Shown here in pieces: positions 17,881 to 25,955 of a stretch of DNA of 39,136 nucleotides (position 1 is its first letter; each line of letters starts with the position of its first letter). The notes beneath the pieces were generated by a model. The model was given only the letters and a program-made list of their open reading frames with translations, was not told where the DNA came from and made no database searches. The stretch spans positions 1 through 39,136 of the forward strand of contig RFGF01000108.1 of assembly GCA_003695915.1 (NCBI GenBank), given 5' to 3'. The DNA comes from Nitrospirota bacterium (lineage in GTDB: Bacteria; Nitrospirota; Nitrospiria; Nitrospirales; UBA8639). Both the position numbers and the translations under genes were made by a program.

Positions 17881-20800
17881 TTACACCTTGATCTTAATGT
17901 GATCACCTTTGAGCCATTTGATCATAAACTCATTTTCCTGACCTGGCGTAAACCCGGTCCGGACAGGCTCCCATGGACCACGGCCACCAATACCGCCGTC
18001 TTCCGCTTTCGTGATACGGATCAGACATTCCTTCGGTACTGTGTTGACCGCGTGGTTATCCACTTGGTACCCGAATTTAAACTTCCACGCCACCGCATGC
18101 TTGCCAGGCAGCGAGTCAAGCTGATGCATCGGCATCAACCAGTCACGCGTAAAGGACTGCTGCGCGCCATACCGGAAGTTCGATTGATATCCGGTATCCA
18201 TGGCGATCGCACGACCGTCAGGCCTCGTTTCATGGCCTTTCACCGACTTGGCCGTTGCGACATATGGCGCGTGCTTTGCCATAGTGACGTGGTACGGATA
18301 TGCCGGGTTATATTTGGCTCGAATCATCAACCGTGCGACTTTATAATAGGGATCGCTCGGTTTCCATCCACGATACGGCCGATCAACTGGGTTTCCATCG
18401 ACGTAAACATAGTCACCGTCGTTGATCCCTCGATCCTTGGCCGCTTGCGGGTTGATATGCAACTGGTGCTCGCCAACACCCGGCGTCCGTTTATCCATGC
18501 GGTACGGATCGCCGAAGTTGGACTCGTACATCTGTACCCAGTCGTTCACGGACCACTGACTGTGGACACGGTGTCGCGTTTTGGGAGTGACACAGTAGAA
18601 CTGATACCCCTTCTCCCACAAAGGATTGGAGTACCGTTTGATCTCCTGCCACGGCAATTTGATGTTTCGCACCGTCTTATCGTCATGGTGCTGCGCCGTG
18701 ATCGGAATTCCATAGTCATCCGGACGTACGTACGGGTTTGTGGTAAAGATCGCATTCGGCAGATACGGCGTGGCTTCCGTCCCTTCACGATGCGAAATGA
18801 AGTTTTCCCCGTACTCGATAGCTTCAGGCTCGATACGATAGTTCTCATATCGCCCAGTCCGCGTCCACATCGGCTTACTTTCGTTCGTCTCTTCCCAGAA
18901 CGGCTGACGCGGATACGTCCGGGTCAAAACCATCCATCCTTTTTCGGACTTCAGCATGGTATCCACGTTGTATCCGTACCCTGTGCAGCTCGCATCCAAC
19001 AACCGCTGGACGTAGACGTCAACACGATTGTCGTACACGAACTTGAAATAGTCGCGGAATCGACGATCACCCGTCATTTCCGTCAGCTTCGCCGCAACAC
19101 CAGCAACGGTGTCGAGATCGTTCCGAGTGTCGTACAACGGCCGAATGCCGCCTTTCCACACTTGGAACCAGGGATTAGACACTGTCGCCGTATGCTCAGG
19201 ATAGGTAAACTCCATCCACGTATTCACGCCGAAGGCTACGTCTGCGTGGTTCACGTCGGAGGTCATTTCCACATCCTGGGTGATGATGGTCTCAATGTGC
19301 GGATCAACGTTTTTCACCATGTCATAATGGTGCTTGGCGTTGTTCAACACGTTCACATTGGCGACCCATCGGAATTTGCTCGGCGTCGGCATGTGCGTTT
19401 TACCCGTGAACACCCGGCGTCCATATTTGGGCGTATTCACGATCAAGGCCGTATCACCATGGTTCCAGTAAGCAACCTCCTCACCATAGTAATAACCACG
19501 AACGTGAATTTCCTTTCCGTGGGCATTTGGATCGAGCGTGATCTTGAATGGATTTTCGCCGGTATGGGTTCCCAATCCTCCACCTGACCAAGGCGTGGAG
19601 TTCCAAATACCTGCCTTGTAGTTTCCAGCCCATGTATGCTGACCCGTTCCAAATTTCCCGACGTTCCCCGTGATGATCAACACCATCGCGGCGCCTCGAG
19701 CGACAATGGTCTGATGGAAGTAATGGTTGGTCCCTTCACCGTTATGGATCGCAGCAGGTTTAATGGTGCCGCTATCCCGGGCCCAACGAACAATCAGATC
19801 CTTCGGTGCACGGTTGATTTGGTGAACGGTATCCAAATCATAATCTTGGAAGTGGACTTGATACATCTGGAAGATCGGCATTACGTCGACTTCACGGCCA
19901 TTGAGCAGCTTCACACGATAGGTACCTGTCAAAGCTGCATCAATCCCGCTCTTTTTGAAATGCCAGCCGACCAACTCGCGGTGAATAGGCACAGCTTGAT
20001 TCTTGTTCAAGTCCCAAACCATAAATCCGCCAAGTCGTGCAATCACGGCAGGCGTCAACGTTTGGACCTTCCCCGAATAGGTATTGGAAAAGTCAGGGAA
20101 TTGGTAATCCTTGATCACCTCGCGCGGATCCAGATATTGCAGCGTATCGGTCCGCACCAAAATCGGCATATCCGTGTAGGCTTTGCAGAAGTCATGATCG
20201 TACATATTCTCATCGATGATGATCTTCATAGCCCCACAGAACAATGCCCCGTCTGTTTCCGGACGAACCGGAATCCAGTAATCCGCCCGATACGCGGTCG
20301 GGTTATATTCTGGCGTAATCACGACGAGCCGTGCGCCGCGCTCAATGGATTCCAGTTTCCAGTGGGCCTCCGGCATTTTGTTTTCGACAAAGTTCTTTCC
20401 CCAACTCGTATTGAGCTTGGAGAAGCGCATATCGTTCATATCAATGTCTGACGTCTGCACACCTGACCAGAACGGATGAGCAGGATTTTGGTCACCGTGC
20501 CAAGTATAGTTCGACCAGTACCGGCCGCCCTGCGCTTGGTGCGGTTTCACTTTTCGGACCCACGTATCGAGCAAGGCTCCGCAACCACCGTTCATTCTGG
20601 TGATCCCCATTTTCCCGATGACACCGAGGATGGGCATTCCAGCCCTGAACTTGAAGCACCGAATGGCCGATCCTTTGGTCATCTCGATCATTTCCGGTGG
20701 ATACCCTTGCTCACGCAACCGACGGGCACCGGCTTCCCCGCTATACCGCTTGGCGATGATGATCATCGCTTTGGCGATGTAGGTAAATGCGGTATCCCAT

Positions 20801-21318
20801 GAAACACGCAACATATCATCGAGATATCGCGCGTTGAATTTATATTTGGTCATCACCTGAGGCGTAAACTCTGGACTGCCATCGTCCATCCATTGCTTCC
20901 ATCCTCGACGCATCAACGGACCCTTCAGGCGGTACGGCCCGTATACCCGACGATGGAACGTGTAACCCTTCAAACACATCCGCGGGTTATGAGCAAACGT
21001 GCCTCGGTTGCCATACAGGTCTTCATAGGTCTGATGGTCGTAGTTTTGTTCGACCCGCATCACCACACCGTTTCGAACAAAGGCTCGAACCCGGCACGCA
21101 TGGGTGTCATTGGGCGAACACACCCAAGTAAACGAGGAGTCATATCGGTATTGATCGTGGTAAACACGCTCCCATGAGCGATCCGGATATTCCCCGAGAG
21201 GGTTACCGACTTCCACGACAGGCTGGAGAGCAGTCAGGGCCAATGCTTTATCGGCCAGCGCGACCGCCGCCACAGTACCTGCAGAAACCTTTAAAAATTG
21301 ACGCCTTGAAAGAAACAT
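17881..21318 (-). CDS. nxrA: Nitrite oxidoreductase alpha subunit (molybdopterin, Tat-exported)
   Basis: This 1,145-residue type II DMSO-reductase-family enzyme oxidises nitrite to nitrate at a bis-MGD molybdenum centre. The ATG at 21318 is chosen over a GTG three codons earlier because AGGAGG lies eight bases upstream. It opens with a twin-arginine signal, SRRQFLK then a hydrophobic stretch ending ALA, so the enzyme faces the periplasm. The FS0 cluster region reads Cys67-x3-Asp71-x3-Cys75, with Cys115 in MCLKG. Asp thus stands at one usual Cys position. Asp276 in WHGDQNP is the likely molybdenum ligand by analogy with NarG. The subunit pairs with NxrB encoded downstream. No gamma subunit or NarJ-like chaperone gene is adjacent. 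The leader is AT-rich with a possible sigma-54 element. Confidence 0.97.
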   Translation of the reverse strand: MFLSRRQFLKVSAGTVAAVALADKALALTALQPVVEVGNPLGEYPDRSWERVYHDQYRYDSSFTWVCSPNDTHACRVRAFVRNGVVMRVEQNYDHQTYEDLYGNRGTFAHNPRMCLKGYTFHRRVYGPYRLKGPLMRRGWKQWMDDGSPEFTPQVMTKYKFNARYLDDMLRVSWDTAFTYIAKAMIIIAKRYSGEAGARRLREQGYPPEMIEMTKGSAIRCFKFRAGMPILGVIGKMGITRMNGGCGALLDTWVRKVKPHQAQGGRYWSNYTWHGDQNPAHPFWSGVQTSDIDMNDMRFSKLNTSWGKNFVENKMPEAHWKLESIERGARLVVITPEYNPTAYRADYWIPVRPETDGALFCGAMKIIIDENMYDHDFCKAYTDMPILVRTDTLQYLDPREVIKDYQFPDFSNTYSGKVQTLTPAVIARLGGFMVWDLNKNQAVPIHRELVGWHFKKSGIDAALTGTYRVKLLNGREVDVMPIFQMYQVHFQDYDLDTVHQINRAPKDLIVRWARDSGTIKPAAIHNGEGTNHYFHQTIVARGAAMVLIITGNVGKFGTGQHTWAGNYKAGIWNSTPWSGGGLGTHTGENPFKITLDPNAHGKEIHVRGYYYGEEVAYWNHGDTALIVNTPKYGRRVFTGKTHMPTPSKFRWVANVNVLNNAKHHYDMVKNVDPHIETIITQDVEMTSDVNHADVAFGVNTWMEFTYPEHTATVSNPWFQVWKGGIRPLYDTRNDLDTVAGVAAKLTEMTGDRRFRDYFKFVYDNRVDVYVQRLLDASCTGYGYNVDTMLKSEKGWMVLTRTYPRQPFWEETNESKPMWTRTGRYENYRIEPEAIEYGENFISHREGTEATPYLPNAIFTTNPYVRPDDYGIPITAQHHDDKTVRNIKLPWQEIKRYSNPLWEKGYQFYCVTPKTRHRVHSQWSVNDWVQMYESNFGDPYRMDKRTPGVGEHQLHINPQAAKDRGINDGDYVYVDGNPVDRPYRGWKPSDPYYKVARLMIRAKYNPAYPYHVTMAKHAPYVATAKSVKGHETRPDGRAIAMDTGYQSNFRYGAQQSFTRDWLMPMHQLDSLPGKHAVAWKFKFGYQVDNHAVNTVPKECLIRITKAEDGGIGGRGPWEPVRTGFTPGQENEFMIKWLKGDHIKIKV

Positions 21319-21618
21319 TGCGTACACCTCCTAGATTAGAACCATAGATGGACCTTCATCATGCCATCTTTACCAAAAATAACCGCTTACAGTAGGCTCC
21401 CATCACCTCCTTAATTTTGATTTGGTTTACTTTGTTTCAAGCTCTAAACAGCAATACCTTCTAGAAAATGCTCGCTCAAATGTGATGCAAATTTTGATCC
21501 AGGCTATTTTTCTGTACAATATTGCGTTTAAGCTATTGATAAATATAAGAAAATAAAAAAATTTGTCTTTATTCGAAAATAAATAAAAGGTGAAGAATTG
21601 GTAACATATTAAAAAATC
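21319..21618. other. AT-rich nxrA leader and nth 3' flank
   Basis: This 300-base gap separates nxrA from the upstream nth gene on the same strand. The half nearest nth (about 21,520-21,618) is very AT-rich with A-tracts, which could serve as an UP element or bend. The half nearest nxrA holds a second AAGGAGGTG site (21404-21412, minus) directly before an ATG that opens a 14-codon frame ending at 21359. The spacing of two bases is too short for efficient use, so a leader peptide is only a possibility. Confidence 0.5.
21486..21502 (-). promoter_or_regulatory. Sigma-54-like GG-N10-GC element upstream of nxrA
   Basis: On the minus strand CTGG, eight bases, then TTGCA match the conserved cores of a -24/-12 promoter with exact spacing (GG, ten bases, GC). 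The CAC of the -24 box is poorly matched. Transcription would start near 21,474, giving a leader of about 155 bases. A good sigma-70 pair was not found in the same stretch. Activity is inferred. Confidence 0.35.
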
Positions 21619-22281
21619 TTATTTATATGCGTTAACTCCGATTCTGTAACACAGGTGCTCAATACAACAGCGTGAACACCATGGAGAAACGGGACGGCAA
21701 ATATATTGACCGAATGGAACGAGAAGATCGTTGAATTCTATCCAGTAACGAATTGGTAACTTCTGACGTAAGACAGCCTCCGTTTTATCAGGAGTTGGTG
21801 TATTCACATAACCCCAACGATTACAAATTCGATGAACATGGGTATCCACACAAATACCTGGCTTGCCATATCCTATCGTGACCACTAAATTAGCCGTTTT
21901 TCTTCCGACCCCCTTTAACTTGATCAGTTCCTCAATAGTAGAGGGAACGACTCCTCCATACCGGTGAAGTAGGTCCAAACAAATCCGCCGAATGTGCTTG
22001 GCTTTTGATCGATAAAATCCAACCGGATAAATGGCTTTTTGAAGTGTCGCCAAAGGAATTTTTGCCATCGTTTCCGGAGTTTGAGCTAGTTCAAATAACC
22101 GGCGCGCCGCAGAAGCCGTCGTCTGATCCTTTGTTCGAAGGCTCAACACACAAGCGATCAGAATTTTAAAAGGATCGTGAGTTTCGTTTGCAATAACCCC
22201 GACAACAGGAATGGGCCATTTTTTTCTTCTTCGCTCAATCTTGAGCAAACGAATAGCCTGATGAATCTCTTCATTGTTCAT
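21619..22281 (-). CDS. nth: Endonuclease III (DNA glycosylase/AP lyase)
   Basis: This 220-residue enzyme removes oxidised pyrimidines and cuts the abasic strand. The helix-hairpin-helix is LKGVGRKTANLVV, with catalytic Lys128. The catalytic Asp146 is in CVDTHVHR. The C-terminal [4Fe-4S] site is Cys195-x6-Cys202-x2-Cys205-x5-Cys211, the exact spacing of the family. Length is normal. It lies between rpsU (102 bases upstream, same strand) and the nxrA leader. Readthrough from rpsU is possible, since no clear hairpin separates them. Confidence 0.96.
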   Translation of the reverse strand: MNNEEIHQAIRLLKIERRRKKWPIPVVGVIANETHDPFKILIACVLSLRTKDQTTASAARRLFELAQTPETMAKIPLATLQKAIYPVGFYRSKAKHIRRICLDLLHRYGGVVPSTIEELIKLKGVGRKTANLVVTIGYGKPGICVDTHVHRICNRWGYVNTPTPDKTEAVLRQKLPIRYWIEFNDLLVPFGQYICRPVSPWCSRCCIEHLCYRIGVNAYK

Positions 22282-22383
22282 AAGTCGAAAGGCCTCTGGG
22301 GATGTTTGAAGATTAAGAATATAAATATAAGGGAAATGGGGAAGGGAAAGAACGAGGGATTATTATTGAGTGTCGGTGATCAT

Positions 22384-22578
22384 TCAGAAAGGACGATGCT
22401 TAGCAAGCCATTTCTGACGACGACGAGCGGCCTCTCGTTCTTTGGCTTTTCTTTTGACGCTGGGCTTTTCGTAATATCGCCGTCGTTTCAATTCTCGAAA
22501 CAGACCATCGGCAGCCAACTTTTTCTTGGCTACCTTCAATGCCTTATCCACATTATTGTTAATCACTTTAACTTCCAT
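22384..22578 (-). CDS. rpsU: 30S ribosomal protein S21
   Basis: The 64-residue, strongly basic product begins MEVKVINNNVDKALKVAKKK and contains RELKRRRYYEKPS, the diagnostic S21 core that helps mRNA recruitment on the small subunit. A basic tail, rich in Arg and Lys, follows. The ATG at 22578 is preferred; an in-frame TTG lies one codon earlier, and AGGATGG precedes both. The Asn at positions 8-10 and the spacing of the RRRYYEKPS block match bacterial S21. Confidence 0.95.
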   Translation of the reverse strand: MEVKVINNNVDKALKVAKKKLAADGLFRELKRRRYYEKPSVKRKAKEREAARRRQKWLAKHRPF

Positions 22579-22720
22579 CAATCCATCCTACCTAATTCAA
22601 AAACCCGATAAATAGCCTCCAAGGCTATCACTATACCATCCTTCATCGCAGCGTGACAAGCAAACAGACCGATTCTTGAAAACGATTGCAAATCAACAAA
22701 TTATATGCCTCGACTGGATA

Positions 22721-24112
22721 TTAGGTCTCCTTTAAAGCTGCAATGATATCCAAGACCATTTTCTTGCCGTCGCCAAACAACATGAGGGCATTATCCATTG
22801 CAAAGAGGGGGTTGGGAATGCCTGCAAAACCGGGGCTCAAACTCCGTTTGATAATCACCACCGTTTTGGCTTTATCCACATCGATTATCGGCATCCCAGC
22901 AATGGGGCTCGATGGATCTGTTCGAGCTAAAGGATTCACCACATCGTTTGCCCCGATGACAAGCGCGACATCGACTTGATCCATCGTGGGATTGATTTCG
23001 TCCATATCTTTCAAAGCTTCATAGGGCACATCTGCTTCGGCTAACAAGACGTTCATATGACCCGGCATGCGACCAGCTACGGGATGGATGGCATACTCGA
23101 CGGTAATCCCTCTGCTCTCCAACAACGCAGCCAAGCTGGCGACGGGATGTTGTGCTTGCGAGACCGCCATTCCATAGCCGGGAACAATGACCACTCGTCT
23201 GGCTGCATCAAATAAAAGGGCTACTTCCTCGGGTGTCGCCGATTTGACTTTTCCGGCATACACTTCGTCAGCCGTCGCACTGCCTTCACCTGCCGGAGCC
23301 ATGACACCAAATAACACATTGGTCAGCGATCGATTCATCGCCTTGCACATAATTTGGGTCAAAATAATCCCCGATGCGCCAACTAACGATCCGGTGATAA
23401 TCAACACATTATTTGACAAGACAAACCCTGTCGCTGCTGCAGCCAACCCTGAATACGAGTTCAACAACGCGACAACCACAGGCATGTCTGCACCGCCGAT
23501 CGGAATGACCAACAGCACGCCAAGAATGGAAGCCACGCCGACCAGCACCCAATACAGCGTCGTTTGCGAAGGATCGAGAACGACCAAAATGGCCAACGCC
23601 AAACACGCAGCCCCTAAAAGCGCATTCAGAGCCTGTTGCCCGGGAAACAAGATCGCATTTTCTGAAATCAATCCTTGCAGCTTGCCGAACGCGACTAAAC
23701 TTCCCCAAAAGGTCACTGCACCGATAAGACCAGACGCCGCTGTTGCGATCGTCAACTGGAGAAGAGGAATTCCCCCGCCGTACGTTTTTTCGATCAAGGC
23801 TGCTCCGGCAACCAACGCAGAGGCAGCACCGCCAAATCCGTTGAATAACGCGACTAATTCCGGCATGGCCGTCATTTGAATCTTGATGGCCAGCACCGCG
23901 CCCACAGCGGCTCCTATCACGAATCCCAATAAGATCCATTGATAACTCACAATCTGCCGATCCGTAAGCGTCAGGAGAACGGCAATGAGCATCCCAACGG
24001 CTCCCATGAGATTCCCACGAACGGCCGTTCGCGGATGGGTCAATCCTTTGAGCCCCAAAATGAAAAGAACCGCTGCGACCAGATAACCGATATTGATGAG
24101 ACTTGTAGGCAT
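22721..24112 (-). CDS. pntB: NAD(P) transhydrogenase beta subunit
   Basis: This 463-residue membrane subunit of proton-translocating transhydrogenase couples proton entry to hydride transfer from NADH to NADP+. The N-terminal 260 residues form several membrane helices rich in Gly and Ala. The C-terminal domain (about 290-463) binds NADP(H), with VPGYGMAVSQAQHPVA and the downstream GANDVVNP loop, both hallmarks of domain III. The gene is last in the pntAA-pntAB-pntB run and starts 20 bases after pntAB. In a nitrite oxidiser it would supply NADPH for carbon fixation at the expense of proton-motive force. A weak hairpin (ATAGCC/GGCTAT, 22612-22628) lies about 95 bases downstream. Confidence 0.96.
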   Translation of the reverse strand: MPTSLINIGYLVAAVLFILGLKGLTHPRTAVRGNLMGAVGMLIAVLLTLTDRQIVSYQWILLGFVIGAAVGAVLAIKIQMTAMPELVALFNGFGGAASALVAGAALIEKTYGGGIPLLQLTIATAASGLIGAVTFWGSLVAFGKLQGLISENAILFPGQQALNALLGAACLALAILVVLDPSQTTLYWVLVGVASILGVLLVIPIGGADMPVVVALLNSYSGLAAAATGFVLSNNVLIITGSLVGASGIILTQIMCKAMNRSLTNVLFGVMAPAGEGSATADEVYAGKVKSATPEEVALLFDAARRVVIVPGYGMAVSQAQHPVASLAALLESRGITVEYAIHPVAGRMPGHMNVLLAEADVPYEALKDMDEINPTMDQVDVALVIGANDVVNPLARTDPSSPIAGMPIIDVDKAKTVVIIKRSLSPGFAGIPNPLFAMDNALMLFGDGKKMVLDIIAALKET

Positions 24113-24132
24113 GGAGACAATGAACTTCTCGA

Positions 24133-24414
24133 TTAAGATTTTTTCTTAAACATTTCGAGCATTCGATTGGTGACCATAAATCCACCGACCACGTTTATAG
24201 TGGCAAAAATGACCGCCAAAAATCCTAAAACCGTAGTCAGAACTGTCTGCTGCGTGCCGGCTGACAAGACAGCTCCTACCAAGGTGATCCCCGAAATCGC
24301 GTTAGACCCGGACATTAGCGGGGTGTGCAAGGTCGGCGGAATTTTCGTGATGATTTCGAATCCGACAAAAATAGCCAGCACAAAAATGGTCAAGGACATG
24401 ATGAAGGCATCCAT
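24133..24414 (-). CDS. pntAB: NAD(P) transhydrogenase alpha subunit, membrane part
   Basis: This 93-residue protein is the short membrane half of the split alpha subunit. It has hydrophobic helices beginning LTIFVLAIFVGFEII, the conserved TPLMSGSNAISGI loop, and a final helix ending in GGFMVTNRMLEMFKKK. Both the loop and the terminal helix are diagnostic of PntA domain II. In E. coli this domain is fused to the NAD-binding part; here the two are separate genes 36 bases apart. It starts within the three-gene pnt operon. Confidence 0.95.
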   Translation of the reverse strand: MDAFIMSLTIFVLAIFVGFEIITKIPPTLHTPLMSGSNAISGITLVGAVLSAGTQQTVLTTVLGFLAVIFATINVVGGFMVTNRMLEMFKKKS

Positions 24415-24450
24415 TGCTTTACACCAATTCTTTTTGTATGTTTCCTAGCT

Positions 24451-25626
24451 TTAATGAGCAGAGATCTCTCCAAGTCCTAGCGCTTCGCGAATCCGAGGAT
24501 GGGCAACCTCCCCATCCCGAGCGAGCAACGTTTCCTTGGTAATTTCATCGTTCAAATCGATGATCAGTTCGCCTTTTTTCACCAGATGCGACAAAAAGGC
24601 CGCAAGGTTTTTTGCATACATTTGACTGGCATGATAGGGGACCGTGCTCGGAAGATTATCAGGTCCTTGAATGGCCACCCCATGATAGATCACAGTTTCT
24701 CCCAGCTTGGTTAATTCGCAATTTCCACCTCGCTCTGCAGCTAAATCGACAATCACCGACCCCGGATTCATCTGCTCGACCATTTCCGCGGTAATCAGAA
24801 TAGGAGCTTTTTTCCCCGGAACCGATGCTGTCGTGATCACGACATCGCTGGAAGCCACTACGCGGGTCAACAATTCCCGTTGGCGTCGATAAAACGATTC
24901 ATCTTGGGCTTTGGCATATCCGCCTCGATCTTCGGCCTCCGCGGTTTCGAGAGGCAACTCGACGCATTTCGCCCCCAAACTCAAGATTTGCTCTTTCGCG
25001 GCCGGACGAATGTCGTATCCTTCCACGGCAGCCCCGAGCCGACGTGCCACAGAGATGGCTTGCAACCCGGCAACCCCTGCCCCGATCACGAACACTCGCG
25101 CTGGGGTAATCGTTCCAGCCGCGGTCATGAGCATGGGAAACATTTTGGGAAGCGAGCATGCAGCAAGGAGCACAGCCTTGTATCCTGCCACCGTGCCTAT
25201 CGACGAGAGCACATCCATGCTCTGAGCGCGCGTAATCCGCGGGATCAATTCGAGCCCGAACACGGTCACTTGCCGAGCACTGAGTTCTTTGACTGCTTCC
25301 GGATTCGCTAACGCCTCAGCCATGCCGATCAAGATCTGGCCAGGACGAAGTAACTCCAAGTCGGCCTTTCCTCGTTCTGGATTGGCACCCAGCAATCGAA
25401 CCTGAAGGATACAGTCAGCGCCTTGAAATACGGCCGCGCGCGATTCCGCAAGACGAGCGCCTTTTTCAAGATAACTCGTATCGGGATATCCGGCCTCCTG
25501 GCCTGCACCTTTTTCCACTACGACTTCGATCCCGTTCTTTTGGAGCGAAGGGAGCACAGCGGGAATCAACGCTACGCGGCGCTCTCCCGGATATGTTTCC
25601 TTGGGCACCCCCACAATGAAGGACAT
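24451..25626 (-). CDS. pntAA: NAD(P) transhydrogenase alpha subunit, NAD-binding part
   Basis: This 391-residue soluble subunit (domain I) binds NAD(H). It shares the alanine-dehydrogenase/PntA fold: the N-terminus is VGVPKETYPGERRVALIP, the Rossmann motif is GAGVAGLQAISVARRLGA, and the mobile-loop region follows near EDRGGYAKAQ. It is first in the pnt operon. The ATG is preceded by AAGGT. The promoter should lie in the 329-base gap upstream. A single-enzyme alanine dehydrogenase is excluded by the adjoining pntAB and pntB. Confidence 0.96.
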   Translation of the reverse strand: MSFIVGVPKETYPGERRVALIPAVLPSLQKNGIEVVVEKGAGQEAGYPDTSYLEKGARLAESRAAVFQGADCILQVRLLGANPERGKADLELLRPGQILIGMAEALANPEAVKELSARQVTVFGLELIPRITRAQSMDVLSSIGTVAGYKAVLLAACSLPKMFPMLMTAAGTITPARVFVIGAGVAGLQAISVARRLGAAVEGYDIRPAAKEQILSLGAKCVELPLETAEAEDRGGYAKAQDESFYRRQRELLTRVVASSDVVITTASVPGKKAPILITAEMVEQMNPGSVIVDLAAERGGNCELTKLGETVIYHGVAIQGPDNLPSTVPYHASQMYAKNLAAFLSHLVKKGELIIDLNDEITKETLLARDGEVAHPRIREALGLGEISAH

Positions 25627-25955
25627 AATCGTTTTACCTTAATAAACACCTAGAGGGGACGAACACGACCATAAAAAGAGAGACTCGCTAGCCACCTTTC
25701 CTCTGTTTCCCCTGTTCACACTTGCACGAGTTTCGGAGTTCGTAAAAACATCAAGTGTGCTTTTGCATATGCTTGCAATGGGAGGGATGAGTATCACGGG
25801 CAAGCAAAAGGAATCAATATGCCATTGGGTCCTTTCTTTTTGGTCCTATAGACCTACACGAAGGCGCAACGAACAGGGTAGGAGAACTTTTCTTCAGGCT
25901 GAAGTCTTCGGGCTGATAGACCGAAACAGGGCAAATAGTGGCCTCTTTGAAGCAC
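25627..25955. other. Intergenic region upstream of the pnt operon
   Basis: These 329 bases lie between pntAA and the 3' end of the next minus-strand gene. No supported gene is present; the plus-strand frame that crosses into the neighbour has no recognisable content. It should contain the pnt promoter on the minus strand. A short palindrome CTTCAGGCTGAAG lies near 25,894 but has no T-run, so it is not a clear terminator. Confidence 0.5.

Noticed and set aside
17704-19587. Plus-strand 627-codon open frame
   Set aside because: It lies entirely antisense to nxrA and the nxrB start, has no ribosome-binding site or known motif, and its His/Arg/Val-rich content is the mirror of nxrA codon use.
19636-20451. 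Plus-strand 271-codon open frame
   Set aside because: Antisense shadow of nxrA with no motif or initiation signal.
22612-22628. ATAGCC/GGCTAT hairpin between pntB and rpsU
   Set aside because: Six-pair stem with the T-run nine or more bases away on the minus strand; insufficient for a terminator call.
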